Shown here one piece after another: positions 15,151 through 20,443 of a DNA stretch of 20,443 bases (the first letter of the stretch is position 1; each line of letters opens with the position of its first letter). This DNA is from Oscillospiraceae bacterium. GTDB taxonomy: Bacteria; Bacillota; Clostridia; Oscillospirales; Oscillospiraceae. The DNA is taken from NCBI GenBank assembly GCA_028705905.1, contig JAQWCP010000007.1, positions 1-20,443 on the forward strand, written 5' to 3'. The position numbers and the translations under genes were made by a program. The notes under the pieces are model-generated. The model ran no database searches. It saw nothing but the letters and a program-made list of their open reading frames with translations, and was not told the origin of the DNA.

Positions 15151-15651
15151 ATGAAAAACATACTTGATCGGCTGCGAAGGCCGCTTCGCAATGAGCGCGG
15201 CGACCTCAGCATTGCTTCTTGCTTCATCATTGTCGGCGTTGTTATGCTGGTTTCTTTTCTTTTACTCTATGCATCTGCAAAAATCAATTGTATCAACATC
15301 CGCAATGGTGCTAAAATGGAGTTGAATAATCTCTCCGCCAGTATTTATGCCGACACCTACCGATCACAGCGCGAAAGTAACTTCAGTGAATATCTGAACA
15401 CCCTTTATTCCAGCCGCAGCTTTGTGCAGCAGATGGAGTCGGCGGTTGAAGACGGCCTTGCCACGAAGGTGTCTCTGTCAACTGATGACTATGAGATCAG
15501 CAACATTCATCTGGAGTTCGAGTTGGACGGCGATCGCATCCGCTATATCTTCACTTGTGACGCCGAATTCTATATTTCCATGTTTGGGAGGCAATATCCC
15601 ACCATCACACAGGAAATAGAACTGACCGGCTACCACAACACAAAGTTTTAG
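15151..15651 (+). CDS. Second TadE-like pseudopilin (166 aa)
   Basis: ATG 15151 has GAGG at 15141-15144. A GTG at 15139 would add four residues but lacks a site. After the charged stretch RNERGDLSIASCF comes one membrane segment (about 20-44, FIIVGVVMLVSFLLLYASA), then a polar domain. ERG before the hydrophobic helix is typical of TadE-type proteins, in which the prepilin peptidase cuts after Gly. The Glu expected at position +5 after the cut is absent (DLSIA), so processing is uncertain. It is followed by 57 nt before the next gene. Confidence 0.65.
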   Translation: MKNILDRLRRPLRNERGDLSIASCFIIVGVVMLVSFLLLYASAKINCINIRNGAKMELNNLSASIYADTYRSQRESNFSEYLNTLYSSRSFVQQMESAVEDGLATKVSLSTDDYEISNIHLEFELDGDRIRYIFTCDAEFYISMFGRQYPTITQEIELTGYHNTKF

Positions 15652-15708
15652 CGGTTGTTGAAAATTCCGATCTCATAGTCGTATAAATCTATCAAAGGAG
15701 TTGATTTT

Positions 15709-16257
15709 ATGAAATCCAATAAGAAATCGTTTATAATCGCAGGTCTGTGCGTAGCCTGCGTGGGGATATTGGCGGTTTGCTTTGTCCTCACACGCGATAA
15801 AACGCCGGAATTCGTACCGGATCCTCTGCCGCTTGACACACAGTCAGAATGGAAGGAAACTGGCGGCAAGGACAACGGTAGCGGCGCTGTAACCGACAAT
15901 CAGACGCCGGGCTCTGCATCTGAGGAATATCCGAAACAGACCGAGGATGCGGACGGCAATGTGGAGGTGGAGTTTACCCCCTCCGGCGAGGATCTGAAGC
16001 CGGAGCCGCCCGAAGTGCCCACGGCAGACGCGGACAATACAAATCCGGCAGCGCCACCCGTCTATACCGAGGAAGAGATTAAGCCTCCGGTTGAAACGCC
16101 GCCTACTCTTTCGGACACTCCGACTCCAGGCAGTCGCAGAGCCGATGGTGCAGTGTACGATCAAGCTTTCGGATGGGTTATGCCGAGCGAAGTTGTGCAA
16201 ATTCCAATCGACAGCGAAGGGGATCCTAATAAGATGGTCGGTGAAATGGGGCCGTAA
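15709..16257 (+). CDS. DUF6550-like anchored Pro/Glu-rich protein (182 aa)
   Basis: ATG 15709 follows AAAGGAG at 15694-15700. Residues 8-28 form a single hydrophobic segment (signal anchor). Residues about 35-150 are an extended, Pro/Glu/Asp/Thr-rich stalk. A short conserved-looking end contains FGWVMPSE and finishes NKMVGEMGP. I associate this architecture and tail with DUF6550 of conjugative elements. It is probably displayed outside the membrane as a spacer or assembly partner of the Tad-like system; function unknown. Confidence 0.65.
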   Translation: MKSNKKSFIIAGLCVACVGILAVCFVLTRDKTPEFVPDPLPLDTQSEWKETGGKDNGSGAVTDNQTPGSASEEYPKQTEDADGNVEVEFTPSGEDLKPEPPEVPTADADNTNPAAPPVYTEEEIKPPVETPPTLSDTPTPGSRRADGAVYDQAFGWVMPSEVVQIPIDSEGDPNKMVGEMGP

Positions 16258-16287
16258 GCATTTGAGAAAAACCATTCAAAAAATCGC

Positions 16288-16325
16288 TTGACTAATTAGC
16301 GCAATTATAGGTATAATAACGCTAA
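16288..16325 (+). promoter_or_regulatory. Promoter and probable operator of the toxin-antitoxin pair
   Basis: TTGACT 16288-16293 and TATAAT 16312-16317 with an 18-bp spacer form a near-consensus sigma-A promoter. The inverted repeat TTAGCG 16296-16301 / CGCTAA 16320-16325 flanks the -10, and CTAATTAG 16292-16299 is a palindrome. These fit autorepression by the antitoxin, as is usual for type II pairs. Confidence 0.7.
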
Positions 16326-16338
16326 AGGAGGCGATCGA

Positions 16339-16626
16339 ATGCCAAACATTAGACCGATATCAGATTTGCGCAATCACTTTGCTGAGATCACAAGAGATGC
16401 CCAAAGCAGCAAAGAGCCCATTTTTTTGACTAAGAATGGTTCTGGAGCCATTGTGGTCATGAGCATGGAGAGCTATGAAGAAGGCCGCTATCAAAGCTAT
16501 GTGTATGATAAACTTCGTGAAGCAGAAATCCAAGCCATGAGCAGTGAAAAGCGTCTGAGCCATGAGGAGGTTATGACTTCACTTCGCACACAGCTAAAAG
16601 AGCTGGAGGCAGATAGCCGTGCATAA
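16339..16626 (+). CDS. Phd/YefM-family antitoxin (95 aa)
   Basis: ATG 16339 follows AAAGGAGG at about 16324-16331. The N-terminus NIRPISDLRNHFAEITRDA plus IFLTKNGSGAIVVMSMESYE is the Phd/YefM DNA-binding fold. The C-terminal part is charged and helical and would wrap the toxin. It binds its own promoter as a repressor in known systems, and the inverted repeat upstream fits that. The gene overlaps the toxin start by 8 nt. Confidence 0.88.
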   Translation: MPNIRPISDLRNHFAEITRDAQSSKEPIFLTKNGSGAIVVMSMESYEEGRYQSYVYDKLREAEIQAMSSEKRLSHEEVMTSLRTQLKELEADSRA

Positions 16627-16927
16627 GATAAAGTACCTGCCCATTGCAGAAGAGGATCTTTCGTCGGCTGTAAAGTATCTGGCGGAAACGTTGTCTGCGC
16701 CAAAAGCTGCGGCAGAGCTACTGGATGAGTTGGATGAAACGGTAAACCGCCTTGCTCAGTTCCCCTATGCACATGAACTTTACCGCACAGATCGCCCGAT
16801 GAAGGATGAGATCCGCAAGGTTCCTATCAAAGATTTTGTTCTCTATTATACAGTCCTCCAAGATTGTGTGGAAATTCACAGATTTCTTCATGGGCGCCGA
16901 GATCGAAGCAATATGACATACGAATAA
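16619..16927 (+). CDS. ParE/RelE-family toxin (102 aa)
   Basis: GTG 16619 starts inside the antitoxin's end (8-nt overlap), with AGCTGGAGG-like sequence at about 16600-16608. The protein has the typical small toxin pattern: KIKYLPIAEEDLSSAVKYLA at the start, a helix with DELDETVNRLAQFP, and the strands RKVPIKDFVLYYTVLQDCVEIHRFLHGRRD. ParE-type members target gyrase and RelE-type members cut mRNA at the ribosome; the sequence alone does not settle which. As cargo of a conjugative element it probably favours maintenance. Confidence 0.85.
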   Translation: MHKIKYLPIAEEDLSSAVKYLAETLSAPKAAAELLDELDETVNRLAQFPYAHELYRTDRPMKDEIRKVPIKDFVLYYTVLQDCVEIHRFLHGRRDRSNMTYE

Positions 16928-16950
16928 ATTTCAAAATATTTTAGCGGAAG

Positions 16951-16987
16951 AGCCGCCACCTTCAAATGCAAGGTGGCGGCTTTCCTA
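16951..16987 (+). terminator. Rho-independent terminator after the toxin gene
   Basis: AGCCGCCACCTT (16951-16962) pairs perfectly with AAGGTGGCGGCT (16970-16981) around a 7-nt loop, followed by TTCCTATT. This is the strongest hairpin in the window. It separates the toxin-antitoxin pair from the following surface-protein gene, for which I see no convincing promoter in the remaining 25 nt. Confidence 0.75.
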
Positions 16988-17012
16988 TTACTCAAATAAG
17001 GAGCGTGATACC

Positions 17013-18767
17013 TTGAGAAAATTGCTTGCCACACTATGTTGTATGACACTAATCTTTTCTCTGTTTTCCATGAGCGCACTTGCAACAGAGCCGGGCGATG
17101 GGAACATCGAAGGCGGCGGCGGTGGCATGGGGGACGGTACTTCGACAAACTTTTGGAATCCTGGTAATGATGGAGTTCGCATTACAGTAGTAAATGCAGA
17201 AACAGGAAATGCGATTTCCTCATCTGTGGATTTTTCCAACAGGGCGCAAAGCGGCAGCGCCCTTCATTTTGGGAAGATAAACAAGCTGGAGTATATGGGC
17301 GGGGCAACGCTCTCCCCACAGTCTGGCGTTGCCTATACTTGCCTTAAACCGACAAATGCGATGCCCACTATCATAAGTAGTGGTGGGCGTAACAACATTG
17401 AAGCAATTAAGCGGTATTTCTGTAGCGAATATGCGTGCATGATGGTAGCAGATGCTACCGGCGTTGATTACGAGGATCTAATTGGCGGAGAATATAAACT
17501 CTTGTTGGAGCCTATTGCCTATTTTACCTACAATGGCCTATACTACTGCATGACCGCGACACAGGCCGCTCTCTATGATCAAATCGTAAGCGGAAATCTG
17601 CGTAGTAAAATGGCCTCGCTCTCTCATCAAAATCTTCCTCTTGCTATGTACCTTGAATATGATGATCTGGGCCTTACCGCATGGAATGGGACAACTTCTG
17701 GAAAGAAAAGCAATTCAGAGATCATAAGCTATCTCGGGGTAGGCATTGTCCGCTTTACTGAATTGCCCCCGCAAGATTTGGATACGCCGGATGTAGAATA
17801 TCGTGTGGATACGGATGTGATTACCAGCATCACATTGGAAGCCGGCAGCCGTCTTACGCCGGACAACCCCGGCCGAGTCGTATTTATGATTATGGGGCGG
17901 CGGTATACGGTGAGTAACATCGTGATCCCGGCCAGCGATTCACAGGTGGTATGGGTCAAGTGGCATACGCCAGACACGCCGCAGACCATTGAAATCTCAG
18001 TATCTGTGCGCGGTGGCTCGGTAGGACAGGATACCTTTACGGCGAAAATTGTTGATCTGGACGAAAACCCACCGCCCGATCCTCTGGCAACAGACACAAG
18101 CCCTGGATATACCATCCCCTCCGTACCCCGTAATCCGCAGAAAGCAACCGCCAACTGGGGCGTATGGGACTGCTATTGGGTACCGGATTGGCAGTGGCAT
18201 TCCGATTGGGACTGGGTAGACAGCTCATACACCGATGCGGACGGCAACGAGGTGGATGACGGCTATTGGGAAGATAACGGCGAATGGGTGGATGAGGGTG
18301 ACTGGGAGTATGACTATACCGCCTATACCGCCTCCATCAGCGGACGCATGAGCCTGCTGCCAGACGATATCGTACCAACGGCCAGCGGCAAGAATATGAA
18401 ATCCGGCTATGGCGTAAAAACCGAGGTCACCGCTACACTCTCCACGAGTGCGCCTTCCGGACACTATACTTACCCACAGACTGCTTTCTCTGTATTCCCA
18501 GAGTTCAATTATCAAACCTACTGGCGTCTGCTTCAGCGCACCTCCGGCGGCCGGAGCGCCAAGTTTACCTTTAAGGAAAACGAGTATTCCACCTATAACC
18601 GCTGTGTCCACTTCACACCGGTGTGGTTTCCGGACAATACACAGTATGTGATTTACACGCAGGTCTGGGATACTTGGACGCCGGATGGAATGCTGTCGGT
18701 GGAGGTGACCGATTATGTGCGCATCAACGACAGCCTCTTTGACGACTGGTACACCAACCGTGAGTAG
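17013..18767 (+). CDS. Secreted Trp/Asp-rich surface protein of the Tad-like block (584 aa)
   Basis: TTG 17013 follows AAGGAG at 16999-17004. Residues 1-24 are a clear signal peptide ending SALA. A Gly-rich linker follows. A first domain (about 45-250) contains several Cys. A beta-rich part with TPDNPGRVVFMIMGRRYTV lies at about 270-350. At about 382-435 there is a striking Trp/Asp stretch with around ten Trp in fifty residues (e.g. VPDWQWHSDWDWVD). A further beta-rich domain ends VTDYVRINDSLFDDWY. There is no sortase motif or C-terminal anchor. Related proteins of unknown function occur in clostridial elements. A role as adhesin or pilus-tip protein is inference from its neighbours. Confidence 0.65.
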   Translation: MRKLLATLCCMTLIFSLFSMSALATEPGDGNIEGGGGGMGDGTSTNFWNPGNDGVRITVVNAETGNAISSSVDFSNRAQSGSALHFGKINKLEYMGGATLSPQSGVAYTCLKPTNAMPTIISSGGRNNIEAIKRYFCSEYACMMVADATGVDYEDLIGGEYKLLLEPIAYFTYNGLYYCMTATQAALYDQIVSGNLRSKMASLSHQNLPLAMYLEYDDLGLTAWNGTTSGKKSNSEIISYLGVGIVRFTELPPQDLDTPDVEYRVDTDVITSITLEAGSRLTPDNPGRVVFMIMGRRYTVSNIVIPASDSQVVWVKWHTPDTPQTIEISVSVRGGSVGQDTFTAKIVDLDENPPPDPLATDTSPGYTIPSVPRNPQKATANWGVWDCYWVPDWQWHSDWDWVDSSYTDADGNEVDDGYWEDNGEWVDEGDWEYDYTAYTASISGRMSLLPDDIVPTASGKNMKSGYGVKTEVTATLSTSAPSGHYTYPQTAFSVFPEFNYQTYWRLLQRTSGGRSAKFTFKENEYSTYNRCVHFTPVWFPDNTQYVIYTQVWDTWTPDGMLSVEVTDYVRINDSLFDDWYTNRE

Positions 18768-19218
18768 CGTGATCTACTACGCCGTTTTATGCGTTGCGCT
18801 GATTGGATTTTCAATTTTCGATATCAAAACGCGGCGAGTACCCAATGTGGCGCTTGCCGTTTTCCTTCCCTTTGTTCTGCTGGCGCCGGTATTTGCGGAC
18901 AATGCTTCGTTTTTATCGGCGTTTTTGCAGGCCCTGATTGGCGCGGCCTTTGGTTTCGGCGTTCTGCTTCTTGCGGGGCTCGTTTCAAAAGGCGGAGCCG
19001 GCATCGGCGGCGGGGATATCAAGCTTGCCGGCCTGCTCGGCTTTGCCTTCGGTCCATATGAAATCACAGCTATTCTCTTGCTTGCCGTAATTCTGGCCGT
19101 CCCTGCGGGTCTGATCCTGCGAAGAAAAAGGAACGGAGCCGCCGAACTGCATCTGCCGTTTGTGCCGTTTATGGCGACTGGAAGTCTGATTGCTACCGTA
19201 ATCACATTATTTTTGTAA
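18760..19218 (+). CDS. A24 prepilin peptidase, TadV/CpaA-like (152 aa)
   Basis: GTG 18760 overlaps the previous stop by 8 nt; GTG 18769 is an alternative, and no strong ribosome site is seen for either, so coupling is likely. The two catalytic Asp of the family are present: Asp21 in FDIKTRRVPN and Asp85 in GIGGGDIKLAG (the GxGD motif). Several membrane spans surround them. It is the short form without the N-terminal methylase domain, as in Tad systems. It should cleave the TadE-like pseudopilins, and a Flp-type pilin if one lies beyond the window. Confidence 0.88.
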   Translation: MSSVIYYAVLCVALIGFSIFDIKTRRVPNVALAVFLPFVLLAPVFADNASFLSAFLQALIGAAFGFGVLLLAGLVSKGGAGIGGGDIKLAGLLGFAFGPYEITAILLLAVILAVPAGLILRRKRNGAAELHLPFVPFMATGSLIATVITLFL

Positions 19219-19230
19219 AGGAGACATTCT

Positions 19231-20040
19231 ATGAAACTGAATAACCGATTTCTCTTCGGTATCTTGAGCATCGTTCTCGCTGCTGTCATCGCCTTTGTTG
19301 CTATCCCGACCATCAGCCGGCAGACTAGCGGCAAGGAGGAGATTGTGCGGATCAAGCAGCCGGTCGCCCGTGGTGAAATCATCGTGAAAGACAATATCGA
19401 GGTCGTGGAGGTAGGCGGATATAACCTGCCGGCTAACATCGCCCGAAGCGAGGCGGATGTGCTTGGCCTGTATGCCACGGCGGATTTCGCTGTTGGAGAT
19501 TATATCCTGTCCTCCAAAATCAGCAGACTGCCGGTATCCTCCGACATCCAGCTCTCCACTATCCCATCCGGCAAGGTAGCCATCTCGTTGACAGTCAAAA
19601 CGCTGGCAAGCGGTCTCTCGGACAAACTGCAGAGTGAGGATATTATCCGCATCTACCATTTTCTCGATGTGGCTGAGGATGTGCCGGAGCTGCAATTTGT
19701 GAAGGTGCTGTCGGTGACGTCTGATGACGGTGTCAATGTGGATAACGGCGAGGAGCCGCAGGCGGATGAAGAAAAGCGTCAGACGGCGACAATAACCGTA
19801 CTGGCAAGTCCTGAGCAGGCTAAGGTTATCACGGGCTTCGAAAATGATGGCACAATGCACGTGGCGCTGATCGCCCGGGGCAATGCGGAGCTTGCCGCGG
19901 AACTGCTCGCCACACAGGATGCCATTCTTCTGGAGTTGTATCCGCCAGCATCGGAACCTGAAACGGAAACACCCAACCCTCCCGAGTATCCTTTGGTTGA
20001 ACCTTCTTCCGAGCTTGTCCAGCCGGAAGTACAGCCTTAA
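19231..20040 (+). CDS. cpaB: CpaB/RcpC-like pilus assembly protein with SAF domain (269 aa)
   Basis: ATG 19231 follows AAAGGAGA at about 19217-19224, 12 nt after the peptidase gene. One N-terminal membrane segment (about 7-26) is followed by a SAF domain (about 38-100: VRIKQPVARGEIIVKDNIEV, then LGLYATADFAVGDYIL). Next comes the RcpC-type region (about 108-225: KVAISLTVKTLASGLSDKLQ, EDIIRIYHFLD). The C-terminus is Pro/Glu-rich. CpaB/RcpC proteins are periplasmic or extracytoplasmic parts of Tad pili. In a Gram-positive host there is no outer-membrane secretin, so the partner is probably the cell wall or the channel proteins. Confidence 0.85.
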   Translation: MKLNNRFLFGILSIVLAAVIAFVAIPTISRQTSGKEEIVRIKQPVARGEIIVKDNIEVVEVGGYNLPANIARSEADVLGLYATADFAVGDYILSSKISRLPVSSDIQLSTIPSGKVAISLTVKTLASGLSDKLQSEDIIRIYHFLDVAEDVPELQFVKVLSVTSDDGVNVDNGEEPQADEEKRQTATITVLASPEQAKVITGFENDGTMHVALIARGNAELAAELLATQDAILLELYPPASEPETETPNPPEYPLVEPSSELVQPEVQP

Positions 20041-20053
20041 CGGGAGGTGTGAT

Positions 20054-20443
20054 ATGTCAAAAATAATAGCTGTCTGGGGCAGCCCGGGAAGTGGAAAATC
20101 CATGTTCTGCTGCATTCTGGCCAAGATGCTGACCCAAGACAAGAAAAAAGCGATTATTATTAATGCGGATCAAGGAACGCCTATGCTGCCTATCTGGCTT
20201 CCAGAGCAGATTATTGAAACGACCGCCTCCATTGGGCAGGTGTTTATGGCGGTGGAAATTGAAACAGCCCTGGTTGCGAGTCATGTGACGGTGCTGAAAA
20301 ACTATCCCTTCATCGGGCTCATGGGATACAGCGCTGGTGAAAACCCACTCAGTTACCCGGAGCTGCGGTATGATGCGGTTCTGTGCACGGCGGAAATGGC
20401 CGGAAAGCTGGTGGACTATGTGATTTTGGACTGCAGTTCGAAT
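20054..20443 (+). CDS. CpaE/TadZ-like P-loop ATPase (5' part, runs off the right edge)
   Basis: ATG 20054 follows GGGAGG at 20042-20047. The first 130 codons are present. Walker A GSPGSGKS at residues 9-16 and a Walker B-like strand YVILDCSS near residue 123 mark a ParA/MinD-type fold. Its place directly after CpaB fits CpaE/TadZ, which positions Tad pili at the membrane. A TadA-type ATPase and TadB/TadC membrane proteins would be expected next, outside the window. Confidence 0.75.
   Translation, partial: MSKIIAVWGSPGSGKSMFCCILAKMLTQDKKKAIIINADQGTPMLPIWLPEQIIETTASIGQVFMAVEIETALVASHVTVLKNYPFIGLMGYSAGENPLSYPELRYDAVLCTAEMAGKLVDYVILDCSSN

Noticed and set aside
15658..15687. Promoter-like pair TTGAAA / TATAAA (18-bp spacer) before the DUF6550-like gene
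   Set aside because: The predicted start site would fall within the ribosome binding site (15694-15700), leaving almost no leader. It is not listed as a feature, but a weak internal promoter cannot be excluded.

Overview
The window reads as the transfer core of an integrative and conjugative element (ICE) from a Gram-positive anaerobe, most likely a gut member of the Clostridia/Oscillospirales. All genes lie on the + strand and are packed into long operons with strong AGGAGG-type ribosome binding sites, frequent TTG/GTG starts and 1-8 nt overlaps. The proteins match families typical of clostridial conjugative elements (VirB6/TrbL-like, PrgI, VirB4, VirD4 and several DUF families that travel with them). 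No relaxase, integrase, replication origin, tRNA or rRNA is visible, so the element extends past both ends.

Layout. (1) 1-1940: the end of a small DUF6075-like gene, a protein with two winged-helix segments and a small sigma-region-4/ArpU-like regulator. (2) 1941-2169: a control region with an extended -10 promoter, upstream boxes and a terminator-like hairpin. (3) 2170-8660: the mating-pore block: a VirB2-like small membrane protein, a VirB6/TrbL-like polytopic protein, a signal-peptide Gly/Ala-rich protein, a membrane-anchored C39-like cysteine peptidase and a 1003-aa PrgI-VirB4 fusion ATPase. (4) 8747-14532: DUF5697-like and DUF6100-like accessory proteins, a winged-helix protein, the VirD4-like coupling protein and an acidic S1-domain protein. 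(5) 14533-14695: a second control region sharing a 33-nt element (31/33 identical) and the same promoter geometry as region 2. (6) 14696-20443: a Tad/Flp-pilus-like block: two TadE-like pseudopilins, a DUF6550-like anchored protein, a secreted Trp-rich protein, an A24 prepilin peptidase, CpaB/RcpC and the start of a CpaE/TadZ-like ATPase. A Phd/YefM-ParE/RelE toxin-antitoxin pair with its own promoter/operator and terminator is nested in this block.

How the genes fit together (inference from family roles): VirB4 and VirD4 power and load a type IV secretion channel formed by the VirB2/VirB6-like proteins. The C39-like protein sits outside the membrane. The Tad-like block could build an adhesion or mating-contact pilus, or lend pseudopilin parts to the same machine. 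The duplicated promoter element suggests that the secretion block and the Tad block are co-regulated by one element-encoded factor.

The points most worth a second look are this secretion/Tad pairing, the twin attenuated promoters, two genes with ideal ribosome binding sites but no canonical start codon (ATC and GTA), the PrgI-VirB4 fusion, and a Gly in place of the Walker B Asp in VirD4.
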